From: Kibdelosporangium aridum
Lineage (GTDB): Bacteria; Actinomycetota; Actinomycetes; Mycobacteriales; Pseudonocardiaceae
Direction: 5' to 3'
Assembly (NCBI RefSeq): GCF_900176515.1
Contig: NZ_FWXV01000017.1
Location: 1 to 64,000, forward strand
DNA length: 64,000 bases
Position numbers and translations under genes: made by a program. Shown here piece after piece: positions 52,300-61,366 of this stretch (positions are counted from its first letter, which is position 1; each line of letters begins with the position of its first letter). The notes under the pieces were generated by a model. The model did no database searches. It was not told the DNA's origin and was given only the letters and a program-made list of their open reading frames with translations.

Positions 52300-53079
52300 C
52301 TAGTCGAACGGATTCAAGGTATGCCCAATCAGGTCCGCGATCGAGTTGATCACCCTGGTCGGACGGTACGGGAACTGCTCGGCGGTGTGCTCGTTCGAGA
52401 TCCCGGTCATCACCAGGATCGTGGCGAGACCGGCCTCAAGACCTGCGCGGACGTCCGTGTCCATCCGGTCGCCGATCATCAGTGTGTTCTCCGAGTGCGC
52501 CCCCAGCGAGCGCAACGCCGACCGCATCATCAGCGGGTTCGGCTTGCCCACGAAGTACGGCTTGAACCCGGTCGCCCGTTCGATCAACGCGGCCACGGCG
52601 CCGGTCGCGGGCAGTGAGCCTTCCCGCGAAGGGCCGGTGGCGTCCGGGTTGGTCGCGATGAACTTCGCGCCTTCTTCCACCAGGCGGATCGCGCGCGTGA
52701 TCGCCGTGAAGCTGTATGTCCTGGTCTCGCCGAGGACGACGTAGTCGGGGTCGCGGTCGGTCAGCACGTATCCGATCTCGTGCAACGCCGTGGTCAGCCC
52801 GGCTTCGCCGATCACGAACGCCGAACCGCCCGGCCGCTGCGAGTCCAGGAACCTGGCCGTCGCCAGCGCTGAGGTCCAGATCGATGTCTCAGGAACGTCA
52901 AGACCTGTCCGAAGCAGCCGCGCGCGCAGGTCGCGTGGCGTAAAAATAGAGTTGTTGGTCAGCACATGGAACCGGATGTCGTTGGCACGCAGTTCAGCGA
53001 GGAACTCGTCCACCCTGGGAACGAGGTGTTCCTCGTGGACAAGCACACCGTCCATGTCCATCAGATAGTTCCAGGTCAT
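52300..53079 (-). CDS. HAD-IIA (NagD-like) phosphatase
   Basis: 259 residues from ATG 53079. Motif I MDMDGVLV (about 9) holds both Asp, motif II LTNNS (about 43), the C2 cap spans about 70-180, and motifs III/IV are VGKPNP and GDRMDTDVRAG (about 206). Sugar-phosphate or nucleotide phosphatases of this type clear metabolic by-products. Downstream of it the phosphoesterase gene follows after 23 bases, so they may be one operon. Confidence 0.93.
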   Translation of the reverse strand: MTWNYLMDMDGVLVHEEHLVPRVDEFLAELRANDIRFHVLTNNSIFTPRDLRARLLRTGLDVPETSIWTSALATARFLDSQRPGGSAFVIGEAGLTTALHEIGYVLTDRDPDYVVLGETRTYSFTAITRAIRLVEEGAKFIATNPDATGPSREGSLPATGAVAALIERATGFKPYFVGKPNPLMMRSALRSLGAHSENTLMIGDRMDTDVRAGLEAGLATILVMTGISNEHTAEQFPYRPTRVINSIADLIGHTLNPFD

Positions 53080-53193
53080 GGGGACATGATCGCAGCGTTG
53101 CGTGGATGACGTCCTTTCGGCCGTCTCGATGGGCTTGACCGCCCATCCGGCGGACGATAGTAATGGCGACTGGAGTAACGGCGAGGAGTTGAA

Positions 53194-53415
53194 TTGGGTC
53201 GCAGGCACAAGCCGAGTCGCTGGCCGGTCAACTGGACCGTCGTCGGCGTTGCCGCTGTGCTCACCCTGATAATCGGCGTTGTCATCGCGTTTCTGGCCAA
53301 CGACGACAAGCGCGGCGGGATCGTGGTCCCCGCGCCGAGTTCCGCACCGCCCGCGCTGGTCAGGTCGACCGGGCCGCAACCGGTGGTCGGTGCGTCGATC
53401 TTGCCAGGGCGGTAG
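53194..53415 (+). CDS. Small single-pass membrane protein
   Basis: 73 residues from TTG 53194, fixed by GCGAGGAG five bases upstream. Basic N-terminus (GRRHKPSRWP), one membrane helix at about 15-35, then a Pro/Ser-rich tail outside. No family recognised. Forty-six bases before the acyl-CoA synthetase gene. Confidence 0.68.
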   Translation: MGRRHKPSRWPVNWTVVGVAAVLTLIIGVVIAFLANDDKRGGIVVPAPSSAPPALVRSTGPQPVVGASILPGR

Positions 53416-53461
53416 CGGACAGTTCTAAGGTGAGATAGACCACATCGTTGGGAGGCTCGCC

Positions 53462-55078
53462 GTGTCGGTTCCTAGCTACGCATCGGGTACGTCGACCGTG
53501 CCTTTGCTCGGGGACACCATTGGGGACAACTTCGACCGGACCGTCGCCGCTTTCCCGGACCGGGACGCACTCGTTGACCGCGCTTCAGCTCGCCGCTGGA
53601 CATATCGGGAGTTGTCGGACGAGATCACGGCGGTCGCTCTCGGCCTGCTGGCGCGCGGCGTCAAGAAGGGCGACAGAGTGGGGATCTGGTCGCCCAACTG
53701 TGCCGAGTGGACGTTCGTGCAATACGCGACCGCGAAGATCGGCGCGATCCTGGTCAACATCAACCCCGCGTACCGGGTGCACGAGCTGTCCTATGTGCTC
53801 AACCAGTCCGGAATCCGGACGCTGATCTCCGCGGCGTCCTTCAAGACGTCGGACTACGCGGCCATGATCGAGGAGGCGAAGCCGAACTGCCCGGCGCTGC
53901 GCGACGTCATCCTGCTCGGCAGTCCAGAGTGGACCCAGCTGGTCGATGCGGGCCGGGCGGCCGATCCGGCCGCGCTGGCGGAGATCCAGCTCTCGCCGGA
54001 TGATCCCATCAACATCCAGTACACGTCCGGCACCACCGGCTTTCCCAAAGGCGCGACGCTGTCGCACCACAACATCCTGAACAACGGGTTCTTCGTCGGC
54101 GAAGGCTGCGGCTACACCGAAGCGGACCGGGTCTGCATCCCGGTGCCCTTCTACCACTGCTTCGGAATGGTGATGGGAAATCTTGCGTGCACGTCGCACG
54201 GCGCGTGCATGGTCATCCCAGCGCCGTCGTTCCAGCCCGCCGAGACACTCGCCGCCGCGGCCGAGGAGAAGTGCACGTCTTTGTACGGCGTGCCGACGAT
54301 GTTCATCGCGATGCTGGCCGAGGCCGACTTCGACTCCTACGACCTGTCCAGCCTGCGCACCGGGATCATGGCCGGTTCGCCGTGCCCGGTCGAGGTGATG
54401 AAGCAGGTCATCGAGCGGATGGGGATGAACGAGGTGACGATCTGCTACGGCATGACCGAGACGTCACCGGTCTCCACGCAGACCACCGCCGAGGACTCGC
54501 TGGACCGCCGAGTGTCCACAGTGGGCAGAGTGCACCCGCACCTCGAAGTCAAGATCGTCGATCCGGAGACCGGTTTGACCGTGCCGCGCGGAACTCCTGG
54601 CGAGTTCTGCACCCGCGGGTACTCGGTGATGCTGGGCTACTGGGAAGAACCGGACAAGACCGCGGAGGCGATCGACGCGGCCCGCTGGATGCACACCGGC
54701 GACCTCGCGGTGATGGACGACGAGGGGTACCTGAGCATCACCGGCCGGATCAAGGACATGGTGATCCGCGGCGGCGAGAACATCTATCCCCGGGAGATCG
54801 AGGAATTCCTCTACACGCACCCGGACATCCTTGACGCGCAAGTCATCGGCGTTCCCGACGAGCGGTACGGCGAGGAACTGATGGCGTGGGTGCGGATGCG
54901 CGAAGGCGCGGATCCGTTGACAGCGGAGGCGTTGAAGGAGTTCTGCGCGGGCAGACTCGCGCACTACAAGGTGCCGCGCTATGTCCACGTGGTCGACGAA
55001 TTCCCGATGACTGTCACCGGAAAGGTCCGGAAAGTCCAGATGCGTGCGGAGGCACGCGACATTCTCGGTCTGTCCTGA
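53462..55078 (+). CDS. Fatty-acyl-CoA synthetase (AMP-binding)
   Basis: 538 residues from GTG 53462 with GGGAGG. Adenylation motifs: YTSGTTGFPKGATL (A3, about 181), YGMTETSPVS (A5, about 327), TGDLAVMDDEGY (A7), KDMVIRGGENIYP (A8) and the catalytic Lys in MTVTGKVRKV near the end. Activates medium or long fatty acids as acyl-AMP then CoA thioester. Of the FadD35/AcsF-like branch. No other lipid gene adjoins; a terminator follows. Confidence 0.95.
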   Translation: MSVPSYASGTSTVPLLGDTIGDNFDRTVAAFPDRDALVDRASARRWTYRELSDEITAVALGLLARGVKKGDRVGIWSPNCAEWTFVQYATAKIGAILVNINPAYRVHELSYVLNQSGIRTLISAASFKTSDYAAMIEEAKPNCPALRDVILLGSPEWTQLVDAGRAADPAALAEIQLSPDDPINIQYTSGTTGFPKGATLSHHNILNNGFFVGEGCGYTEADRVCIPVPFYHCFGMVMGNLACTSHGACMVIPAPSFQPAETLAAAAEEKCTSLYGVPTMFIAMLAEADFDSYDLSSLRTGIMAGSPCPVEVMKQVIERMGMNEVTICYGMTETSPVSTQTTAEDSLDRRVSTVGRVHPHLEVKIVDPETGLTVPRGTPGEFCTRGYSVMLGYWEEPDKTAEAIDAARWMHTGDLAVMDDEGYLSITGRIKDMVIRGGENIYPREIEEFLYTHPDILDAQVIGVPDERYGEELMAWVRMREGADPLTAEALKEFCAGRLAHYKVPRYVHVVDEFPMTVTGKVRKVQMRAEARDILGLS

Positions 55079-55083
55079 GCGTC

Positions 55084-55117
55084 AAGCGGTGCCGGGCAGA
55101 TGAGCCCGGCACCGCTT
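55084..55117. terminator. Bidirectional terminator
   Basis: 14-bp perfect stem AAGCGGTGCCGGGC / GCCCGGCACCGCTT with a 6-base loop, between convergent synthetase and lectin genes. Confidence 0.9.
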
Positions 55118-55128
55118 CCCCCGACGGG

Positions 55129-55656
55129 TCAAGCGCTGACGAACCGGAACCGCTGGTTGGTCTGGTTCGGACCGAGGCACGCCCACTGCGTGGCGGCGGC
55201 GCCGTCGTCCATCGACCCCGGGCCGCCGGTGATGTCGAGACACTTGCCGCTGTGCACGGCGACAAGGTTGTAGTAGGCGCCGCCTATCCGCTCGATGCGC
55301 CACAACTGGTTGGCAGGGCTGGGGTTGAAACACGTGAACTGCACGGCGGCGGCACCGTCGTTCATCGCCGAGCCTGGAACAGTAAGACATTTGTTGCTAT
55401 GCAAGGCTGCCACCTTGTAGTGCAGGCCATTGCCTATGTCGACGAGCTTCCACAACTGGTTGGCCTGGCTGGAGCCGAAGCACGTCCACTGCACGACAGG
55501 AGCGTTGTCGAGCACGGACGCGTTGTAGACGTCGAGACATTTGTCGCTGTGCTGTGCCCGGATCTGGAAGTACACAGCGGCCGAGGCCGTACCCCCGATG
55601 GCCGTGAACAGCGCTCCGGTGAGCGCGAGGACAGTGAACAATGCTCTGAGTTTCAC
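55129..55656 (-). CDS. Secreted ricin-type beta-trefoil lectin
   Basis: 175 residues. Signal peptide ends at TASA (about residue 26). The rest is one beta-trefoil (CBM13/ricin B) with three repeats, each with a KCLDV/KCLTV/KCLDI strand, a Cys pair and a QxW-type motif (NQLW, NQLW, NQRF; the third lacks Trp). Binds galactose- or xylose-type glycans. It stands alone without a catalytic domain, so it may be a free lectin or a remnant of a modular glycosidase. Confidence 0.93.
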   Translation of the reverse strand: MKLRALFTVLALTGALFTAIGGTASAAVYFQIRAQHSDKCLDVYNASVLDNAPVVQWTCFGSSQANQLWKLVDIGNGLHYKVAALHSNKCLTVPGSAMNDGAAAVQFTCFNPSPANQLWRIERIGGAYYNLVAVHSGKCLDITGGPGSMDDGAAATQWACLGPNQTNQRFRFVSA

Positions 55657-55742
55657 CTTGGTTCTCCCCTCTGTCGGCCCGTTGGGCCGGTTGCCACATC
55701 GTGCGATGGCGGGAACCTGAGGGAAAGTTCTCGGTCCGCTGA

Positions 55743-56495
55743 GTGAACCGGAGCGGGGGAGTCCAATTGGGCCGTGGCGTACTGGACGGCGCGTTCGCGC
55801 TGTTGGAAGAACTCACGCGAAGCGGTGAGGCGGGGCTGACCCAGATAGCCGCGAACGCGGGGTTGCCCAAAGCCACCGCGTATCGGCTGTTGCGGCAACT
55901 CGTCGCGCTCGGTGCGGTGGAGCAGCGGGCAGGTCAGTACCGGATCGGGCCGCGGATGTTCCACGTCGGGCAGGCGTGGCAACCGGCTGCGGCGTTGCGG
56001 GCCGCGGCATGGCATCCGTTACGCCAGCTCGCGTCGGCCATCAGTGGTGCGAGCGTGAACGTCGGCGTTCCTGACGCGGGCCGGACTTTGATCGTGGCCA
56101 CGCTTCGCGGGGACGCCGACGACGCCATAGAAGTCCGCCCTGGGCTGCGCTTCCCGCTTGGTGTCGGGCAGGACCGCCTGTGGGCAGCCTATTTCCCGAA
56201 CACCGAATTGCCACCGGTTTACACTGCCACGGAGTGGCAACGGCTGGTGCGCGACGTGCGCAAGCACCACGGACTGGTCATCAACAAGGAATGCCCTTAC
56301 GTACCAGCTGTTTCGACGGTTGGTGCGCCGGTCGTGCACTCGCTCACCGGAGAGGTCATCGCGTCGGTCAGCGCACGGGTTCTGGACAACCGGGTGCTCA
56401 AGTCGATTGCTCCGGTGGTCAGCCGCGCCGCGAACATGGTCGCGGCGAATCTGTCCCGGCTTACCGCGAAGAACCCCGCTTTGTACTCGTGGTGA
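55743..56495 (+). CDS. IclR-family transcriptional regulator
   Basis: 250 residues. Winged helix at about 12-65 (GAFALLEELTRSGEAGLTQIA, LPKATAYRLLRQLVALGAVEQ in short forms), followed by an IclR effector domain (about 80-245). GTG 55743 is used; starts at 55767 and 55775 would be shorter. It precedes the Gfo/Idh oxidoreductase by 18 bases in the same direction, a likely co-transcribed target pathway. Confidence 0.9.
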   Translation: MNRSGGVQLGRGVLDGAFALLEELTRSGEAGLTQIAANAGLPKATAYRLLRQLVALGAVEQRAGQYRIGPRMFHVGQAWQPAAALRAAAWHPLRQLASAISGASVNVGVPDAGRTLIVATLRGDADDAIEVRPGLRFPLGVGQDRLWAAYFPNTELPPVYTATEWQRLVRDVRKHHGLVINKECPYVPAVSTVGAPVVHSLTGEVIASVSARVLDNRVLKSIAPVVSRAANMVAANLSRLTAKNPALYSW

Positions 56496-56513
56496 TGCGG
56501 CTAGGGTGAATGA

Positions 56514-57479
56514 GTGACCAAATGGGGAGTGGTGGCCACCGGCCGGATCGCCGATCTGGTGACCTCGGACATGGCCTTGGTGCCGGACGCCGAAGTCCTC
56601 GCGGTTTCCTCGCGCAGTACGCCGAAAGCGGAGCAGTTCGCCACCAGGCACGGCATCCCGAGGTTCTACGGTGATTACCACGACCTGGTCGCCGACCCGG
56701 ATGTCGAGGTCGTCTACGTCGCGACCCCGCACAGCAGCCACTACATCGTGGCCCGCAACGCCTTGCTGGCAGGCAAAGCCGTGCTGTGCGAGAAACCCAT
56801 CACGGTCAGCCTCAAGGACGCCGAACGACTCGCCGACCTGGCCCGCAAACAGGACGTCTTCCTGATGGAGGCGATGTGGACCCGGTTCAACCCGTTGATC
56901 AAGCTGGTCAGGGAAATGGTCGCGGACGGCGTGATCGGCGCGGTCCGGAGTGTTCACGCGGATCTCGGCACGCTCTTCGCGCACGATCCCGCGCACCGGC
57001 TCTGGGATCCGGCCGCGGGTGGCGGATCCCTGCTTGATCTGGGCGTCTATCCGGTGTCGTTCACGCACATGCTCCTCGGCGAGCCGAGAAGTATTGCCAC
57101 GCATGGAACTTTGATCGACGGTGTGGACGCCGAAGCCGCGCTTTTGCTGCGCTACGCCAACGGCTCGTTCGCGCAGTTGTCGTCGTCGCTGGTCGGGCAC
57201 TACCCGATGACCGCGACCGTGGTCGGCACGGCCGGCCGGATCGAAATCCCGCCACCGTTCTACCGGCCGACCGAGTTCACCGTGATCCGGCCGGGCCAGC
57301 CGGACGAGACGCACTCGATGCAGATCGACGGACACGGCTACCAGTACCAGATCGCCGAGGTGACCAAGCTCGTCCAGGCAGGCCGCACCGAGAGCCCGGA
57401 CATGCCGCTCGAGGAAACCCTCGCGGTCATGCGGACTCTCGACGAGGCACTCGACCAGCTCGGCGTCAGCTACCCGTGA
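56514..57479 (+). CDS. Gfo/Idh/MocA-family oxidoreductase
   Basis: 321 residues from GTG 56514. N-terminal Rossmann fold with GVVATGRIAD, then YVATPHSSHY and the CEKP motif (about 92) whose Lys binds substrate; C-terminal beta sheet domain with WDPAAGGGSLLDLGVYPV. Most like dihydrodiol dehydrogenases and sugar dehydrogenases. Substrate unknown. Its end overlaps the convergent mntH stop by 14 bases. Confidence 0.92.
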   Translation: MTKWGVVATGRIADLVTSDMALVPDAEVLAVSSRSTPKAEQFATRHGIPRFYGDYHDLVADPDVEVVYVATPHSSHYIVARNALLAGKAVLCEKPITVSLKDAERLADLARKQDVFLMEAMWTRFNPLIKLVREMVADGVIGAVRSVHADLGTLFAHDPAHRLWDPAAGGGSLLDLGVYPVSFTHMLLGEPRSIATHGTLIDGVDAEAALLLRYANGSFAQLSSSLVGHYPMTATVVGTAGRIEIPPPFYRPTEFTVIRPGQPDETHSMQIDGHGYQYQIAEVTKLVQAGRTESPDMPLEETLAVMRTLDEALDQLGVSYP

Positions 57480-58707
57480 CGGTCAGCCAGATCAACGCCA
57501 GGTTCAGCGCGATCACCAGCGCGGCGATCACCCACGCCAGCCCGGTGGTGACCTTGTGGTTGACGTTGTCGCCCATCAACGTGCGCGAAGAAGTCAGCCG
57601 TACCAACGGGATCAGCGCGAACGGGATTCCGAACGACAGCACCACCTGCGAGATCACCAGCGCCCACGACGGATCGACGTTGAACGCCAGCAACACGACC
57701 GCGGGCACCAGCGTGAGCAACCGCCGGAGCAGCAACGGGATCCGGCGCCGCAGCAACCCGCCCATCACGACCGCACCGGCGTAACACCCGACTGAGGTCG
57801 ACGCCAGGCCGGACGCCAGAAGCCCGATGGCGAACAGCAGCGCGACACCGAACCCGAGGTGTTGCCCGATGGCTGCGTGCACACCGGAAAGCGTGTCCAC
57901 GCCGTCGATTCCGGACAATGCGCTCGCCGCGAGCAACAGCATCGCCAGGTTCACGGCACCCGCGAAAACCATTGCCAGGCCGACGTCGTAACGGGTCGCG
58001 TTGAGCAGACGGCCGAGCTCAGGCCCGGTCTGCAGCCCGTGCCGGTCGCGCGCCAGCGCCGAGTGCAGGTACACCGCGTGCGGCATCACTGTCGCACCAA
58101 GCATTCCGGCCGCGAGCAGCACGCTCTCCGACCCGGCGAACTGCGGCAGCAACCCGCCGACGACACCGGAACCGGACGGCGGCGACACGACAAGCCCGGC
58201 CGCGAAGCCGATCGCGATGATCAGCAGAAGTCCGGTGATCACCCGTTCGAAGGGCCGCTGGCCCGCCCGGTCCTGCACCAGCAGCAGACCGGTGGACACC
58301 ACACCGGTGATCAGCCCACCGACCAGCAGCGGCAAGTCGAACAAGAGGTTCAACGCGATCGCGCCGCCGAGCACCTCGGCGAGATCGGTCGCCATGGCCA
58401 CGACCTCGGCCTGCGCCCAGTAGCCGAGCCGGGTCGGTGTGGACAGCCGGTCGCGGACCGCCTCGGGCAGCGACAGCCCGGTGACCAGGCCGAGTTTGGC
58501 CGACAGGAACTGCACGAGACCGGCCATCACGTTGGCGGCCACGACAACCCAGACCAGCAGGTAGCCGAACTGGGCCCCGGCCGCTGTGTTGGTGGCGACG
58601 TTGCCGGGGTCCACATAGGCGATGGCGGCGACGAAGGCGGGGCCGAGTAACGCGGCACCGGATCTGAATCGGACGATCCGGGGTTTGATGGCACTGGCTA
58701 GCGACAA
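57466..58707 (-). CDS. mntH: Nramp-family Mn2+ (Fe2+) transporter
   Basis: About 413 residues, 11 membrane helices. The metal-binding DPGN motif is in helix 1 (AYVDPGNVATN) and helix 6 carries MPHAVYLHSAL, both Nramp hallmarks. Imports Mn2+ or Fe2+ with protons. A GTG at 58719 is in frame but itself belongs to the GGGAGG sequence, which better serves TTG 58707. Follows R2lox by 75 bases on the same strand, so it may supply that enzyme's metals. An inverted TGCAA repeat lies just upstream. Confidence 0.95.
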   Translation of the reverse strand: MSLASAIKPRIVRFRSGAALLGPAFVAAIAYVDPGNVATNTAAGAQFGYLLVWVVVAANVMAGLVQFLSAKLGLVTGLSLPEAVRDRLSTPTRLGYWAQAEVVAMATDLAEVLGGAIALNLLFDLPLLVGGLITGVVSTGLLLVQDRAGQRPFERVITGLLLIIAIGFAAGLVVSPPSGSGVVGGLLPQFAGSESVLLAAGMLGATVMPHAVYLHSALARDRHGLQTGPELGRLLNATRYDVGLAMVFAGAVNLAMLLLAASALSGIDGVDTLSGVHAAIGQHLGFGVALLFAIGLLASGLASTSVGCYAGAVVMGGLLRRRIPLLLRRLLTLVPAVVLLAFNVDPSWALVISQVVLSFGIPFALIPLVRLTSSRTLMGDNVNHKVTTGLAWVIAALVIALNLALIWLTVTGS

Positions 58708-58741
58708 CGGACCTCCCACGACGAACCGGGTGCAAGGCTAC

Positions 58742-58756
58742 TGCAAATGACTTGCA
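58742..58756. promoter_or_regulatory. Inverted repeat upstream of mntH
   Basis: TGCAA-ATGAC-TTGCA, with a further TGCAA at 58731 and TTGCAA on the far side, 35 bases before the mntH start. Possible site for a metal or redox regulator; no match to a named box is claimed. Confidence 0.4.
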
Positions 58757-58781
58757 ATAGGAGGCCGCGGCGATCGACGTC

Positions 58782-59744
58782 TCAGCCACCTATTCGCGCG
58801 AAGACCTTCGCGTCCTCCTCGCCGAACTGGTCCTCCAGCACCTCGGGTGAGTAGTCCAGGTCGATCTGCGCGACCGGCGTGCCACGGGCCGACGAGATGG
58901 CACCGAGGCGGCGCTGGGCGCGGTCACCAGCGTATTCGACATATTCTTTTGGATCCGATTCAAAAGGCCGGGGTTCTTCGAACTGGTTGCCGACCCACTC
59001 GATCATGTTCAGCGCGATCGGCAGCAGCTCGCCCATCCGCTGGATGACGGCGTCGAACAGCGAGTCGTCCGCGGCGACGTGCCTGCGGCAGGTGAACGTG
59101 CCCCACGCCATGTGCCTGCGCTCGTCGTCACCGATCCGCCGGACCAGCTCCTGCATGCCCGGCAGGATGCCGCGGCCCTTGCAGATCTTCTGCCACGCGT
59201 AGTAGCCGGTGAGGGCGAGCGTGCCCTCGATCACGTGGTTGTACGTCACCGAGGCGCGGATCTGGTTGAGCGGACTGGGATCGGTCTCGAGCACGGCGAG
59301 CGAGCCGGGCAGCTCCTCGTAGAAAAGCTTGCGGTAGTAAGGGTTTTCCGCGACGAACGGGTGCAGGTCATCGGTCAGCCCGACCGCGTCCATCCACCGC
59401 CGGAACACCTCGGTGTGTTTGGCTTCCTCGAAGCAGAACTGGGTGAGGTACATCTCGTCGGAGATCCGGCCCTCCGCGGCCATCGCCTTCATGAACGGCT
59501 GGATGTCCTCGGTCACCGCCTCTTCGCCCGCGATGAACTGCGCGCACAGGTACGTCGCCGACCGCCGTTCCTCGTCGTTGAGCGACTCCCAGTCGGCCCG
59601 GTCGGCGCTGAAGTCGATGTCGGCGGGGTTCCAGAACTTCGCGTTGCCCTTGACGAAAAGCCTGAGCGGGAACGAGTCCCAGTTGAGCCCGCCCTTGCGC
59701 AAGGACGCGAACCCGGTGCGAAGCTCGGCTGTCGTATCGGTCAT
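58782..59744 (-). CDS. R2-like ligand-binding oxidase (R2lox, Mn/Fe)
   Basis: 320 residues from ATG 59744 (AGGAG seven bases upstream). Homologue of mycobacterial Rv0233. All six metal ligands are present: E74, E107, H110, E173, E208, H211, equal to E68, E101, H104, E167, E202, H205 there, and V77 and Y168 keep the Val-Tyr ether cross-link pair. R2lox proteins assemble a Mn/Fe site and bind a fatty acid; they are not ribonucleotide reductase subunits and no nrdA is near. Between a TetR gene and mntH, all on one strand. Confidence 0.96.
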   Translation of the reverse strand: MTDTTAELRTGFASLRKGGLNWDSFPLRLFVKGNAKFWNPADIDFSADRADWESLNDEERRSATYLCAQFIAGEEAVTEDIQPFMKAMAAEGRISDEMYLTQFCFEEAKHTEVFRRWMDAVGLTDDLHPFVAENPYYRKLFYEELPGSLAVLETDPSPLNQIRASVTYNHVIEGTLALTGYYAWQKICKGRGILPGMQELVRRIGDDERRHMAWGTFTCRRHVAADDSLFDAVIQRMGELLPIALNMIEWVGNQFEEPRPFESDPKEYVEYAGDRAQRRLGAISSARGTPVAQIDLDYSPEVLEDQFGEEDAKVFARIGG

Positions 59745-59772
59745 GACTGGCTCCTTTGCCAACTGACTCTGC

Positions 59773-60363
59773 TCAAGAATGGGCTTCGATCGCGGGCAGG
59801 ATCACCGCGCACACCGCGTCGGCGGCCTCGCAAGGCGTGCCGCCGGGCAACATCATGTGGCTGACCGAAAGCCGCACGATGGTCTCGGCGATCACCGCGG
59901 CGGCTTCCGGTGGCAGCGCCGGGACCCGCTCGGTCAGATTGCCGACGGTCTGTTCGATGGCTGGCCGGAAAACCGGCTCGGCCCGGGTGGTCAACAACGG
60001 CAACAGATCCTCCGACTGCGCGCCACCGAGAACGGAGGCGACAAGCCGGTTTTCCCTGCCGTGCCGGACGGTGTACTCGACCACGGCGTGCAAGCCCGTG
60101 GCCAGATCGCTGGTCGCTCGCCAGCGTTCCTCACCGCCGTCGAGGAATTCCGAGACTGTCCGTAACGCGACCGCGTTCACCAATGCGGCCTTGCTGCCGA
60201 ACTCGTTGTAGACGGTCTGCCTGCTGACCCCGGCGCTCGTGGCCACGTCGACCATCCGCAGACCCGCGAAACCGTGCTCGGCCAGCAGGTCAGCCGCCGC
60301 GTCCAGCAGCGTTTCGCGCAACGACATCCGCACGCGTTCGGAGAACGGTGTGATATCGGTCAT
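59773..60363 (-). CDS. TetR-family repressor of the R2lox unit
   Basis: 196 residues from ATG 60363. HTH at about 14-58: LLDAAADLLAEHGFAGLRM, SAGVSRQTVYNEFGSK. The C-terminal domain is of the TetR_C_33-like helical type by eye. It is 28 bases upstream of R2lox on the same strand, with an inverted repeat before its start, so it probably represses R2lox and perhaps mntH. A fatty acid ligand would fit R2lox biology, but that is inference. Confidence 0.9.
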   Translation of the reverse strand: MTDITPFSERVRMSLRETLLDAAADLLAEHGFAGLRMVDVATSAGVSRQTVYNEFGSKAALVNAVALRTVSEFLDGGEERWRATSDLATGLHAVVEYTVRHGRENRLVASVLGGAQSEDLLPLLTTRAEPVFRPAIEQTVGNLTERVPALPPEAAAVIAETIVRLSVSHMMLPGGTPCEAADAVCAVILPAIEAHS

Positions 60364-60372
60364 CGCCCGAGT

Positions 60373-60399
60373 GTTGACACGACATCCGATTGTGTCAAC
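60373..60399. promoter_or_regulatory. TetR operator
   Basis: GTTGACAC / GTGTCAAC, perfect 8-bp arms, 11-base spacer, ten bases from the TetR start; each arm contains TTGACA, so both divergent promoters could be blocked. Confidence 0.78.
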
Positions 60400-60446
60400 C
60401 ACTTGTACTCGATTGAGGGATTCGTAAAGTCACCTAGGGTGATGGG

Positions 60447-61058
60447 GTGACCGTGACCGTCGGCTTCGACCTGGACATGACCCTGATCGACCCGCGCCAA
60501 GGCATCGTCAAAGCGATCGCCGCGTTGGCCGAGGAGACCGGGCTCTCGCTGGACGGCGAGTACATCGCCGCCAACATGGGCCCGCCGCTGCGCGACATGT
60601 TCCTGTCCATCGGCATCCCCGAGGACCGGATCGACACCTCGGTCGCCCGGTTCCGGGCGACCTACCCGGAGATCGTCATCCCGACGACGGTGCCGATGCC
60701 GGGTGCCGCGGCCGCGCTCAAGGCGGTCAGGGCAGCGGGCGGGCAGACGCTGATCGTCACCGCGAAGTACCAACGCAACGCCGAACTGCACGTCGAGGCC
60801 CTCGGCTGGGAGGTTGATCACCTGATCGGCGACCTGTGGTCGGCGGGCAAGGCCGACGCGCTGAAACTGCACGGCGCAGGCGTGTACGTGGGAGATCACA
60901 TCGGTGACATGAAAGGCGCGGCCGCGGCGGGCGCAGTCGCCGTCGGCGTCACCACGGGACCGTGCGACGCGGCCATGCTCACCGAGGCCGGAGCCGATGT
61001 CGTGCTGTCCAGCCTCGTCGAGTTCCCAGCCTGGTTCAACGACGCCGCACCACGCTGA
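60447..61058 (+). CDS. HAD-superfamily phosphatase
   Basis: 203 residues from GTG 60447. Motif I DLDMTLID (about 7), motif II IVTAKYQ (about 107), motif III Lys in AGKADALK, motif IV VGDHIGDMKGA (about 151). Small helical cap, phosphoglycolate-phosphatase-like. Substrate unknown. Overlaps the next minus-strand gene by 23 bases. Confidence 0.92.
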   Translation: MTVTVGFDLDMTLIDPRQGIVKAIAALAEETGLSLDGEYIAANMGPPLRDMFLSIGIPEDRIDTSVARFRATYPEIVIPTTVPMPGAAAALKAVRAAGGQTLIVTAKYQRNAELHVEALGWEVDHLIGDLWSAGKADALKLHGAGVYVGDHIGDMKGAAAAGAVAVGVTTGPCDAAMLTEAGADVVLSSLVEFPAWFNDAAPR

Positions 61059-61221
61059 GAATTCCCAGCCCCAGACCGATCGGCAGGAGCATCGCCGCGA
61101 CGTACAGCCACACCGAGAGGTTGGTCTGCCCGGTGGCGTACAGCACGAAAACCGCGATGATCGCGAGCAGCCCGACGGCGAACATCGCCACCGCGGCTGG
61201 CAGAAGCTTGAATCTGGGCAC
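61036..61221 (-). CDS. Small two-helix membrane protein
   Basis: 61 residues from GTG 61221, helices at about 6-30 and 36-57 with an RRR end. Position beside a CspB-like gene recalls the membrane protein gene of mycobacterial Rv0870c, although much shorter. Function unknown. Confidence 0.7.
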   Translation of the reverse strand: MPRFKLLPAAVAMFAVGLLAIIAVFVLYATGQTNLSVWLYVAAMLLPIGLGLGILSVVRRR

Positions 61222-61366
61222 GGCTGCAGACTATGCGCTACGCCAGAACCCGGGTTTGGCATAGGCTAGAACGACGCGTCCTGGGCGTGCCTGGGGCGCG
61301 TTAGTCGTGCGGCGTGGAGGGTGGAACCGTGCGGCATGTGGAGTCGACGAGGGAACGGTGAGAGCT

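Noticed and set aside
53416..56513. Acyl-CoA synthetase, lectin and IclR genes as part of a biosynthetic gene cluster
   Set aside because: They are separated by terminators and opposite strands, and no polyketide, peptide or terpene core enzyme is in the window.
58782..59744. Annotation as ribonucleotide reductase beta subunit
   Set aside because: Val77-Tyr168 and overall match to Rv0233 place it in R2lox; no nrdA or nrdI is near.
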